A stretch of DNA of 5,742 nt from JALRHH01 sp964638875 (GCA_964638875.1 CAZXBL010000043.1:1-5742), one strand, 5' to 3'. Shown: positions 1 through 5,732, numbered from the stretch's first letter. Made by a program: numbers and translations. Notes: a model not told the origin generated them from the letters alone.

Positions 1-336
1 CGAGTAATCACCACGGATTGTACCTGGCAGTGCAGCCTTGGGCTCTGTACCACCAACCATTTTGCGAACAACGCTAACTGCTTCGATGCCTTCTAGAACC
101 ATTGCGATAACCGGTCCTTCGTTCATCATCTCTAATGTAACATCAAAGACTTCTTTACCACGCCTTGTAACAACCTGCCCTATGTCTTCATAGTGTTTGT
201 AGTAGTGATCGTAGTCTGGTGACAACATCTTTGTTGCGACAATCTTTAGGCCGACACGTTCAAAACGAGTCAGGATTTCGCCAACGATGCCGCGCATTAC
301 TGCATCAGGTTTAAATACAATTAGTGTTCGTTCCAT
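1..336 (-). CDS. ndk: nucleoside diphosphate kinase, C-terminus cut by the window edge
   Basis: Makes NTPs and dNTPs by moving the gamma-phosphate of ATP to NDPs through a phosphohistidine; cytoplasmic. I translated the minus strand from ATG 336-334: 112 codons stay open to the edge. Family landmarks are visible: the first strand TLIVFKPDAV (residues 4-13; K9 matches the nucleotide-binding Lys), GIVGEI (16-21), GPVIAMVLEG (74-83), and VRKMVGGTEP followed by PGTIRGD (90-110), where R91, T97 and R108 match phosphate-binding residues. The catalytic His in the N-x-x-H-x-S-D motif would come just past the edge, so activity cannot be judged. The loop between the Tyr-rich segment (43-49) and GPV seems several residues longer than in typical proteobacterial enzymes. 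A purine-rich Shine-Dalgarno AAGGAAG (340-346) supports this start. It diverges from the recombinase gene and has no evident functional link to it. Confidence 0.95.
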   Translation of the reverse strand, partial: MERTLIVFKPDAVMRGIVGEILTRFERVGLKIVATKMLSPDYDHYYKHYEDIGQVVTRRGKEVFDVTLEMMNEGPVIAMVLEGIEAVSVVRKMVGGTEPKAALPGTIRGDYS

Positions 337-362
337 TTTCTTCCTTGTTTAGGTTCCCAACT

Positions 363-392
363 ATTGTAACAGATACGGATCTCTAGTGAAAA
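363..392 (-). promoter_or_regulatory. probable sigma70-type promoter of ndk
   Basis: On the minus strand a TACAAT -10 box (363-368) lies 18 bp downstream of TTTTCA (387-392), which matches 4 of 6 bases of the -35 consensus. The expected start near 356 gives a leader of about 20 nt containing the AAGGAAG ribosome site. The -35 lies about 15 bp from the -10-like box of the divergent recombinase gene, so the two promoters would compete for space. Read by eye from consensus only. Confidence 0.5.
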
Positions 393-401
393 CGTACCGT
401 A

Positions 402-1337
402 ATGTCGTACAATGTATGTATGTTATTCACAAAAGCAAAAGTAGATTTTCTAGAGTATCTAGAGATCGAGCAAAACCGTTCCCAAAAAACGATTCGGAAC
501 TACGACCACTACCTAACCCGGCTAAATGACTTCGCTGGCGATATCCAAGTAAGTGATATTGATGCCGAGATGATCCGTAAATGGCGCCTGTGGCTGAACC
601 GTCTTGGCACAAATGTCAGTGACGAGTTGCAAAAGAATACTCAGAATTACCACTTGATTGCACTTCGCAGCTTTTTGAAATACTGCGCGAAACGTGATAT
701 CTCTGCACTAACAGCTGACAAAATCGAATTAGCACGTGTAGTTCGTAAACAAGTTACTTTCCTAAATCCAGAGGAGTTAGAACGGCTTTTTGCAGAACCG
801 AACATCTCGACACTAGCCGGCTCACGTGACAGAGCCATCCTAGAACTACTATTTTCCTCAGGGCTGCGTGTGTCTGAACTGGTCGGGCTGGACCGTGAAC
901 ACATAAACCTCAAGCGACGTGAGTTCATGGTCCGTGGTAAAGGACAAAAAGATCGTCCGATATTCATCAGTCCTGATGCTGCCGAATGGATACAGGCTTA
1001 TCTCGATAAGCGAACTGACACGGTGAAACCACTTTTTGTTCGTTATAGCGGACGGAGGACCGTTGATACCTCTGGAAATTACCATCGGCTAACCGCACGC
1101 AGCGTCCAGCGTATGGTCGCAAAGTATGCCCAGCTGGCTGGCATTACCAAGCACGTTTCGCCGCATACGCTGCGTCACAGCTTTGCGACTGATCTACTTA
1201 TGAACGGTGCTGATTTGCGTAGCGTTCAGGCGCTGCTCGGTCATAGCAACATCTCGACTACCCAGATCTACACCCATGTCACAGATCCACATCTGAAAGA
1301 CGTCCACCAAAGATTCCACCATAAGAAAACTGATTAA
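402..1337 (+). CDS. Xer-family tyrosine recombinase/integrase (XerC/XerD-like)
   Basis: Site-specific recombinase that cuts and rejoins DNA through a 3'-phosphotyrosine; Xer members resolve chromosome dimers at dif. The 311 residues show an N-terminal SAM-like core-binding domain (about 11-97) and a C-terminal catalytic domain (about 118-305). All six catalytic residues are present: R156 (SGLRVSEL), K180 (VRGKGQK), H255 and R258 (SPHTLRHSFAT), H281 (LLGHSNIS) and the nucleophile Y290 (TTQIYTHV). The tail HLKDVHQRFH resembles the C-terminal region of Xer proteins. Length is near the usual 295-310. ATG 402 is the first start after an in-frame TGA (387-389) and has no Shine-Dalgarno; Met7 (ATG 420) gives a more family-like N-terminus and may be the real start. 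No attachment site, phage gene or excisionase gene is seen beside it, so a housekeeping Xer is more likely than a mobile-element integrase. XerC versus XerD cannot be settled here. Confidence 0.93.
   Translation: MSYNVCMLFTKAKVDFLEYLEIEQNRSQKTIRNYDHYLTRLNDFAGDIQVSDIDAEMIRKWRLWLNRLGTNVSDELQKNTQNYHLIALRSFLKYCAKRDISALTADKIELARVVRKQVTFLNPEELERLFAEPNISTLAGSRDRAILELLFSSGLRVSELVGLDREHINLKRREFMVRGKGQKDRPIFISPDAAEWIQAYLDKRTDTVKPLFVRYSGRRTVDTSGNYHRLTARSVQRMVAKYAQLAGITKHVSPHTLRHSFATDLLMNGADLRSVQALLGHSNISTTQIYTHVTDPHLKDVHQRFHHKKTD
408..413 (+). promoter_or_regulatory. -10-like box for a possible leaderless start of the recombinase
   Basis: TACAAT lies 6 nt before the in-frame ATG at 420, so transcription would begin at or next to that ATG and give a leaderless mRNA. 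The box falls inside the reading frame if ATG 402 is used. No convincing -35 is seen (best is TAGTGA, 384-389, 3 of 6 bases). Neither ATG has a Shine-Dalgarno, which fits leaderless initiation. Suggestive only. Confidence 0.3.
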
Positions 1338-1340
1338 AGC

Positions 1341-2396
1341 CTACAGGTTACAGCCGTCAGCCGCAGGGCTGCCGCCCTCAACTGTCGCAGATGAGCCATC
1401 TACTCTGTAACGCTTACACAGCTCATCGCTCATTACCGCAAAGTCTGGCACAACATCACCATTTACAGTAGAAATTCTTGCCTGCACACGCTTCAGGACA
1501 TCGTTTGCCCTTGCGGTTGAGTCAACGAGCGTCTGAGCACCTACTAGATTTGGCTGATTTCCGCCAATCTTTGCATGTAGCTGAACATTGGAGCTACCAT
1601 ATAAACTCATCATGCGTACGCCAAATCGAGCTCGGCTCGGAGCACCTGAAACATCTATTTCCATCATACATTGATGTACTTGACCGGTTGGAACGGGACT
1701 TGTACATTTTGTTTTCAAAATACTACCCCTATTACCGGTGCCAGCAGAGGTTGCCCAGGTAGTTGTATTTGACCCCGATGTTCCGTCTGGGTAAAGGAAA
1801 ACTGTGTACTGCTGGCTCCGTAAGTCAGCGGCGTTGAGTGTTCCTGGCAGAGGGACAAGATCAATTCGTAGTACAGGCTGTGTACAGCTCCACTTATTTG
1901 CACCAGTGGCTGGCGGTAAGTTAGGGTGGCTAGTACAGTTGTCGACCTCTGTCCCAGAAGCAGCTTCCCAGTTAATGAAGATCGAGTCTATGTTTCCGCC
2001 ACCCTCTGCCTCAATTTTAGAAACTTTTGATGAAGACCCTACGTTATCAAAGACAAGGTTGTTAACTGGATTCACGAGTAGACATGTAATTGCCACATTA
2101 TTGCTATTGTCCCCGACATTGTAATTAGTAATCTTAGTATCAGTTCCACAACTGTCTTTTGTGTAGCCAGCGTTTGCTGGATCCTTCAGGACTGTCTTTG
2201 CAAGGTTTATGCCAGATTCAGCAGCATAAAATGCCTGGCTAGAGAGCTGGGCGTCCAGGGCTTGGCGTTGGTTGCGACGTGCAACTTGGCTAAATCCCAG
2301 AACCATGAGGCTTATAACGATCATCAGAATCAAGGTAGTAATAATTGCCACCATGCCTTTTTGATCTTTGCGTAAACGTATATTTGAATATTTCAT
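1341..2396 (-). CDS. PilX/GspK-like minor pilin, last gene of the pilus cluster
   Basis: Probable minor pilin of a type IV pilus, anchored in the membrane with an exported C-terminal domain. The 351 residues start with a basic stretch (RLRKDQKG, 7-14) and one hydrophobic helix (about 15-36). The YAAESGINLAK segment (57-67) follows a polar region; this arrangement matches the PilX N-terminal family (YAAE-type motif after the helix). Gly14 precedes the helix as in prepilins, but position +5 is Ile19 and not the conserved Glu. GspK-type tip pseudopilins also lack Glu5, so peptidase processing is uncertain. The ectodomain has eight cysteines (83, 105, 154, 171, 231, 243, 327, 349), enough for four disulfides. 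The gene starts 9 nt after the preceding stop, and that TAG runs into the Shine-Dalgarno AGGGGAC (2401-2407), so translation is probably coupled. Its stop is 3 bp from the stop of the convergent recombinase gene. Being last, large and Glu5-less parallels GspK/PilX. Family assignment is good; exact role is inferred. Confidence 0.75.
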   Translation of the reverse strand: MKYSNIRLRKDQKGMVAIITTLILMIVISLMVLGFSQVARRNQRQALDAQLSSQAFYAAESGINLAKTVLKDPANAGYTKDSCGTDTKITNYNVGDNSNNVAITCLLVNPVNNLVFDNVGSSSKVSKIEAEGGGNIDSIFINWEAASGTEVDNCTSHPNLPPATGANKWSCTQPVLRIDLVPLPGTLNAADLRSQQYTVFLYPDGTSGSNTTTWATSAGTGNRGSILKTKCTSPVPTGQVHQCMMEIDVSGAPSRARFGVRMMSLYGSSNVQLHAKIGGNQPNLVGAQTLVDSTARANDVLKRVQARISTVNGDVVPDFAVMSDELCKRYRVDGSSATVEGGSPAADGCNL

Positions 2397-2405
2397 TTTT
2401 GTCCC

Positions 2406-3013
2406 CTATAACCTTTTGGTAACTGTAGTTTCTATAGTGCTGATTGCACAGAACTGCCCACCTAATCTTATGGCTGGACACTCCCATTTTGTAACACTTG
2501 GATCCGCATCTCCATCAACAATATCGCTCCCGTAACCAATGGTTACCTTAACCCTGATTATATCACTACCAGTTACAGTAAGCTCCAGTAAACGCATNNN
2601 NNNNNNNCGCCCAGCAATTCCGTAGTATCCTCTGCCTCGGTGGGAAGTGTTGGTACGTTACCGTTGTATGCTCTGCAACCCGGCTCTGTGTCAGCTAGTA
2701 GTACTCGTCTCGCATCACTACCAAGTTGTCTATTAATTATATAATTGTAACGCTTATCACCGAAGCAATATGCGCTATAACCGCTTGCGCTGGTATCGGA
2801 CTGATGACTTCCAGGACTAAACTGAGCACTGCGGGCAATATCTTCTGATACAGAACGGGCTGTCTCTTGGGTTTTACTGGTAATTACCCCCTTGTAATAG
2901 ACACGGCTAAACTGGATGATTGCAAATGTAATAATAAGGAGCACTATGGAAAACACCATTGTAGCAATCAATAATTCAATGATCGTAAACCCACGGTTAT
3001 TCAGTTTTTTCAT
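2406..3013 (-). CDS. type IV prepilin (PilW/GspJ-like position), interrupted by an assembly gap
   Basis: Minor prepilin. The 5' part (135 residues) begins MKKLNNRG|FTIIELLIA: cleavage after Gly8, Phe at +1, Glu13 at +5, and a hydrophobic helix to about residue 34. Ten Ns at 2598-2607 interrupt it. The 3' part (from 2597, 63 codons) carries a plausible pilin C-terminus with CPAIRLGG and QFCAIS and ends at TAG 2408-2406. Across ten Ns the two parts are in different frames; they join if the true gap is 2 modulo 3 (for example 11 nt), giving about 200 residues. I therefore annotate one gene, not a pseudogene. The start overlaps the upstream stop as ATGA, with AAGGTGG (3018-3024) as ribosome site inside the upstream gene. 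Four cysteines are visible (83, 113, and two after the gap). Length and place between a short and a long minor pilin fit PilW/GspJ; this is positional inference. Confidence 0.8.
2598..2607. other. 10-N assembly gap
   Basis: Ten consecutive Ns inside a prepilin gene. With codons counted from ATG 3013 and from the downstream in-frame fragment starting at 2597, ten bases put the halves out of frame, and 2 modulo 3 bases would restore it. The run is therefore likely a scaffolding placeholder and not a measured length. Confidence 0.97.
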
Positions 3014-3441
3014 CTGTCCACCTTGTAGTTGAGACTCACTTTATCGTCACCACCATTAATACCATCCCAAACGACTACTGTCTCAAAAGTATTACTACCA
3101 GACCTGTTAACCGTTATTGTATAACGCCCTGTGGAACAGGGTGTTGACTTAACCGTTACTTGGTCAAGTATAACCTCCGTGCAAAATGTACTGCCGGACG
3201 CAGGCAGAAATATAGCATCTTTTAGGCTATCGTCCGTACCAGCTGCAGCTTTCCTAATATTTTCGAGCTGACCCTCAGCAAGCTTCAGAGCCTCTGTATG
3301 TTCGCTAACCTGTTGATATGATTTAGCATTACGGCCTATGATCGCATACGAAGTACCAAGGATACTACCTGCAACTGCAATTGCGATCAATACTTCGACA
3401 ATCGTGTCACCACGCTGCCCCATATAACGCCTTAACTGCAT
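3010..3441 (-). CDS. short type IV prepilin (PilV/GspI-like)
   Basis: Minor prepilin of 143 residues. The leader MQLRRYMGQRG is followed by DTIVEVLIAIAVAGSIL: cleavage after Gly11, Glu16 at +5, helix to about residue 34. The +1 residue is Asp, not the usual Phe or Met, so both peptidase cleavage and N-methylation act on an unusual residue. After the helix, the stretch EALKLAEGQLENIR (50-63) resembles the A-x-x-Q-L-E segment of PilV/GspI proteins, and the short length fits too. Two cysteines (87, 102) could form one disulfide. ATG 3441 is chosen over ATG 3423 because of the perfect AAGGAGG 7 nt upstream. The gene overlaps its upstream neighbour by 10 nt and its downstream neighbour by 4 nt, so the three are probably translated together. 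Prepilin identity is firm; the PilV/GspI analogy is inference from size and order. Confidence 0.85.
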   Translation of the reverse strand: MQLRRYMGQRGDTIVEVLIAIAVAGSILGTSYAIIGRNAKSYQQVSEHTEALKLAEGQLENIRKAAAGTDDSLKDAIFLPASGSTFCTEVILDQVTVKSTPCSTGRYTITVNRSGSNTFETVVVWDGINGGDDKVSLNYKVDR

Positions 3442-4307
3442 GTACTACCCTCCTTAACAGCTGATGAAATGTTGGTATTCCCGCCATTATCGGTACCAAT
3501 ACTTATCAAAGAGTACTGAGCAGTGGAACCACTTAGCACACAGATAGTCAGCTTACCAGTTAGTTTTTTGGCGTTGGTGGGCGCATTATCAACCAGAGTT
3601 CTGAGGCTATTACCCACTCCATCCTCAGGTGTACTAAACTCAATACTAGGGTAGTAGTAAACATCTGCTTTGATAGCGCCACCAGTAGTATTGGCGCCAG
3701 TACTGCCATCCAGCCGAGTAATAAACGCGATCCCTGCATTGCTAGTGGTAGCAGGATTACAACTATCACCAAGCCCCACACACGCAACACGTGATCCATA
3801 TCCAAATGGGTCCTCTTCGCGGAGAGAGGTATTTTTTGAATCATCAGGAGTTAGTAACAGCCTTGGTGATGCTTGAGACAGGCTTATGATATCAACTGAG
3901 TCAACGGTTCGCTTCCCAATCATGGAATATATTGTAAAGTGCTCTGCATCTGGACCAGCAAGTTTAATGAATCTCCCCAAGAAGATGCACTCTTTGTTCG
4001 ACCCCTGCACTGTACCCGATGTAGAGATATTCCCTGCTGGATCGCACCCTACTCCTGCCGTAGTCTGGTAATAGCCGTTTGCAACATCATTGGCAACGTC
4101 AATGAGCTTAGTTTCGAAATCCCGGGTTGCATTGGTGAATTGCACCTGTTGCTGCCTGCCAGATAAGTAGATCATAGTGCTAACGAATAGGACTGAACTA
4201 ACTGCCAGAAAAATCAGTACTTCAATAATGGTATAGCCCTGTTGCTTGGCTGTACCAATACTAATTTGATCTCCCCTACCCCTGATCATATGTGCCCAGT
4301 ATATCAT
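3432..4307 (-). CDS. type IV prepilin, 291 aa, first of the minor-pilin set
   Basis: Minor prepilin with a large ectodomain. The N-terminus holds QQG|YTIIEVLIFLAVSS: cleavage after Gly24, Tyr at +1, Glu29 at +5, hydrophobic helix about 25-47. The cytoplasmic leader of 24 residues is long; starting at Met7 (ATG 4289) would give 18. ATG 4307 has an AGGGG ribosome site 5 nt upstream, which favours it, but an extended -10-like motif directly before ATG 4289 makes the shorter form possible. The ectodomain has six cysteines (88, 107, 176, 183, 256, 290), Gly/Ser/Asn/Thr-rich loops and a C-terminal Cys one residue from the end. It lies 36 nt after the prepilin peptidase gene and overlaps the next prepilin gene by 10 nt. 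Leading the set would correspond to GspH/FimU, but it is longer than typical members, so I give no symbol. Confidence 0.85.
   Translation of the reverse strand: MIYWAHMIRGRGDQISIGTAKQQGYTIIEVLIFLAVSSVLFVSTMIYLSGRQQQVQFTNATRDFETKLIDVANDVANGYYQTTAGVGCDPAGNISTSGTVQGSNKECIFLGRFIKLAGPDAEHFTIYSMIGKRTVDSVDIISLSQASPRLLLTPDDSKNTSLREEDPFGYGSRVACVGLGDSCNPATTSNAGIAFITRLDGSTGANTTGGAIKADVYYYPSIEFSTPEDGVGNSLRTLVDNAPTNAKKLTGKLTICVLSGSTAQYSLISIGTDNGGNTNISSAVKEGSTCS
3449..3455 (-). promoter_or_regulatory. consensus Shine-Dalgarno of the 143-aa prepilin
   Basis: AAGGAGG, 7 nt before ATG 3441, lying inside the 3' end of the upstream prepilin gene. It is the best ribosome site in the window and decides the start in favour of ATG 3441. 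Other pilus genes here use variants such as AGGGG or AAGGTGG. Confidence 0.8.
4298..4306 (-). promoter_or_regulatory. possible extended -10 promoter within the start of the 291-aa prepilin gene
   Basis: TGATATACT fits the extended -10 pattern (TG, one base, then TATACT, 5 of 6 bases). It is followed by 8 nt and the in-frame ATG at 4289, which would give a nearly leaderless transcript encoding the shorter leader form. A TTGACT at 4324-4329 is 20 bp upstream, too far for a normal spacer. Could be chance in AT-rich sequence. Confidence 0.25.
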
Positions 4308-4343
4308 GTAGACCCCTAGAAACAGTCAAGTTATACACAGGAT

Positions 4344-5177
4344 TTACAAAAATAAATACTGCGTTGAATACCAATCAATAATTCTCTGGCCAAACAACAT
4401 GACTATAATCGTCGATGTGATCAGAAAAGGGCCAAATGGAATATGGGTATCAAGCTTTGATTTCTTCTGTACTACTGCTGGTAGTGCCGCCAACAGTCCC
4501 AGTAGCGACGCGATAAATAACATTAGGAAGGCCAGAAACGGACTCCCAAGCAGTAAACCTATGGCAAAACCTAATTTAACGTCGCCGCCGCCGATCCATG
4601 CCCCATCGGATATCTGAAATAAAACATAGAAGATGCCGCCAGCAACTGCCATCCCGGCAACTGCCATGGGGATCAATGAAAGGTTGTCGGTTGTAATTAT
4701 ACGAATAGCCGCAAAAACAGCACCCAGGCCTATCAGTGGGAAAACTATTTTGTTTGGTAGCAACATCCAACGGAGGTCATATACGATTAACGTCATAAAC
4801 ATGATCAGTGCTACGAGCCATAGACCAAAATTTGCTGCCTCTAGCCCAGTTTTTACAGGTTCATACCAGTAGAGATAAGAAACAACGAACAAACCAGCCG
4901 TAAGCAGCTCTACGGCCGGATACTGCCAGCTTATTGACCGCCTGCAGTATCTACATTTCCCAAATAGACTCAGCCAGCTAATAATTGGCAGTAGATCATA
5001 CCATGCCAACGCGTGCTTACAGTGCGGGCACATTGATCGACCTTTAGCGATCGATAACTCTGTATCAGAGGCAACTCGTTTTTTCTTAGGTAATGACTGT
5101 TGATGCAATCGCCAAACAAGGGCGTTAACAAAGCTACCAAAACATAGCCCCAATAAAATCAGTATTCCAATAACCAT
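4344..5177 (-). CDS. pilD: prepilin peptidase / N-methyltransferase (A24 family, PilD-like)
   Basis: Inner-membrane aspartyl protease that removes prepilin leaders after Gly and methylates the new N-terminus. The 277 residues contain, in order: GSFVN (14-18) in the first helix; a cytoplasmic loop with C50-x-x-C53 and C75-x-x-C78, the zinc-binding tetrad of full-length enzymes, around the family segment WYDLLPIISWLSLFGKCRYC; then several hydrophobic helices. The first catalytic Asp is D134 (YDLRWMLLPNK) and the second D199 in GGGDVKLG (196-203). IPFGPF (246-251) is the usual C-terminal motif. The methyltransferase half is present, so it should do both reactions. The start is fixed by an in-frame TAA at 5186-5184 just upstream; no good Shine-Dalgarno precedes ATG 5177. 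Its natural substrates are the flanking prepilins. It follows the major-type pilin gene across an intrinsic terminator, so it is probably expressed at a lower level. Confidence 0.96.
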   Translation of the reverse strand: MVIGILILLGLCFGSFVNALVWRLHQQSLPKKKRVASDTELSIAKGRSMCPHCKHALAWYDLLPIISWLSLFGKCRYCRRSISWQYPAVELLTAGLFVVSYLYWYEPVKTGLEAANFGLWLVALIMFMTLIVYDLRWMLLPNKIVFPLIGLGAVFAAIRIITTDNLSLIPMAVAGMAVAGGIFYVLFQISDGAWIGGGDVKLGFAIGLLLGSPFLAFLMLFIASLLGLLAALPAVVQKKSKLDTHIPFGPFLITSTIIVMLFGQRIIDWYSTQYLFL

Positions 5178-5185
5178 TAGTACTT

Positions 5186-5194
5186 ATGATAACA
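5186..5194 (-). promoter_or_regulatory. possible extended -10 promoter for the peptidase gene
   Basis: TGTTATCAT (TG, one base, then TATCAT, 5 of 6 bases) lies at the trailing edge of the terminator, overlapping it at 5191-5194. It ends 8 nt before ATG 5177, so a transcript would start within a few bases of the start codon, consistent with the lack of a Shine-Dalgarno. No -35 is visible at normal spacing. This would let the peptidase and minor pilins be made independently of read-through. Confidence 0.3.
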
Positions 5195-5226
5195 AAAAAC
5201 AACCTGTATTTAGGTTGTTTTTTGTT
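5191..5226 (-). terminator. intrinsic terminator after the major-type pilin gene
   Basis: A perfect inverted repeat: 15-nt arms at 5191-5205 and 5212-5226 around a 6-nt loop (5206-5211). On the minus strand the stable core is ACAACCT/AGGTTGT followed by a TTTTTTGTT tract, a standard Rho-independent form. It begins 24 nt after the pilin stop codon and ends 13 nt before the peptidase ATG. The A-rich arm makes it symmetric, so it could work on both strands, but no plus-strand gene leads into it. It probably ends most pilin transcripts and lets a fraction continue. Confidence 0.88.
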
Positions 5227-5250
5227 AATCTAGGTAGCTCTAGCTAATTA

Positions 5251-5715
5251 CTAGGATTCTGTGCATGTAAGGGTACTACCGCCTGAGCCATTCTCGATAT
5301 TATAGAGAAGGGCCATGCCACGAGTTGAGCCACCATCTGTCTCGTTGTTATTAGCATTACATTTTGCACCTGTACGCAAGACCGCAGTACTAAAGTTACC
5401 ACTAGCAGGTACTGCGGTACCAGCTTCAACCTGAATGGTTAAGGTGGTAATGTTCTTTGTCTTTGTCAGATCCATAATGGCTGTATTGTCCGTATTGACC
5501 GGAACAGTTTTATTAGGGTTGTTGTTCAGGAATTCAGTTGAGGCCGCGAGTATCCCTGCTGCTTCGCTCCTATATTGTGTATTCCGTGAATTACGCTGCA
5601 AGGCAGGTACTGCCAGGAAGACGATTAGCAAAATGAGTCCTGCGATTGCAAGTACAATCAGGACTTCAATAATAGTGAATCCTGCGGTTTTGTTTCTTAG
5701 TTGTTGATACGACAT
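5251..5715 (-). CDS. type IV pilin precursor, probable major pilin
   Basis: Probable filament subunit of the pilus. The 154 residues begin MSYQQLRNKTAG|FTIIEVLIVLAIAG: cleavage after Gly12, Phe at +1, Glu17 at +5. The hydrophobic helix continues to Pro37 (mature position 25, against 22 in classical PilA), followed by an amphipathic stretch ALQRNSRNTQYRSEAAGILAA as in PilA/PulG helices. The small globular domain has exactly two cysteines (119 and 151, the latter 3 residues from the end), the layout of a D-loop-type disulfide. Low size, canonical N-terminus and its own terminator directly downstream suggest a highly expressed major pilin, but a minor pilin is not excluded. An AAGGGGG ribosome site lies 10 nt upstream. 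The promoter is probably outside the window. The prepilin peptidase follows after 73 nt. Confidence 0.88.
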   Translation of the reverse strand: MSYQQLRNKTAGFTIIEVLIVLAIAGLILLIVFLAVPALQRNSRNTQYRSEAAGILAASTEFLNNNPNKTVPVNTDNTAIMDLTKTKNITTLTIQVEAGTAVPASGNFSTAVLRTGAKCNANNNETDGGSTRGMALLYNIENGSGGSTLTCTES

Positions 5716-5725
5716 ACGGTAGATG

Positions 5726-5732
5726 CCCCCTT
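5726..5732 (-). promoter_or_regulatory. Shine-Dalgarno of the major-type pilin gene
   Basis: AAGGGGG ends 10 nt before ATG 5715; the spacing is a little long. No other in-frame start is supported nearby. The bases beyond it (5735-5742) read ATCATAAG on the minus strand, identical to 8 bases before the peptidase gene, and could be the end of a -10 box cut by the window edge. Confidence 0.55.

Noticed and set aside
402..1337. Recombinase as an integrase marking a mobile element or phase-variation switch for the pilus genes
   Set aside because: No direct or inverted repeats flanking the pilus cluster, no attachment site or tRNA gene, and no other mobile genes were seen; sequence looks like a housekeeping Xer.
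1365..1378. GC-rich hairpin AGGGC-TGCC-GCCCT just past the recombinase stop, as a possible terminator
   Set aside because: Only 5 bp, inside the pilin coding region, with no T tract on either strand; explained by coding sequence.
2573..2597. Reading straight through the ten Ns in the upstream frame (short CVYWSLL-type ending)
   Set aside because: It depends on the gap being exactly 1 modulo 3 and gives a truncated pilin, while another frame gives 63 codons with a pilin-like C-terminus ending at the next gene's ribosome site.
3010..3013. Alternative genetic code (UGA read as glycine), as in some CPR phyla
   Set aside because: TGA here ends the 143-aa prepilin within a classical ATGA overlap; reading through it would run into an out-of-frame copy of the next prepilin gene.
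5235..5246. Small palindrome TAGCTCTAGCTA between the pilin stop and the terminator, as a possible operator
   Set aside because: Only 4 bp of stem around a 4-nt loop in AT-rich spacer; no second copy was found and nothing suggests regulator binding.
1478..5707. Open frames on the plus strand inside the pilus cluster (for example 1804-2124, 4633-4872, 5435-5707)
   Set aside because: They are antisense to well-supported genes, have no recognisable motifs or ribosome sites, and arise from the codon use of the genes opposite.
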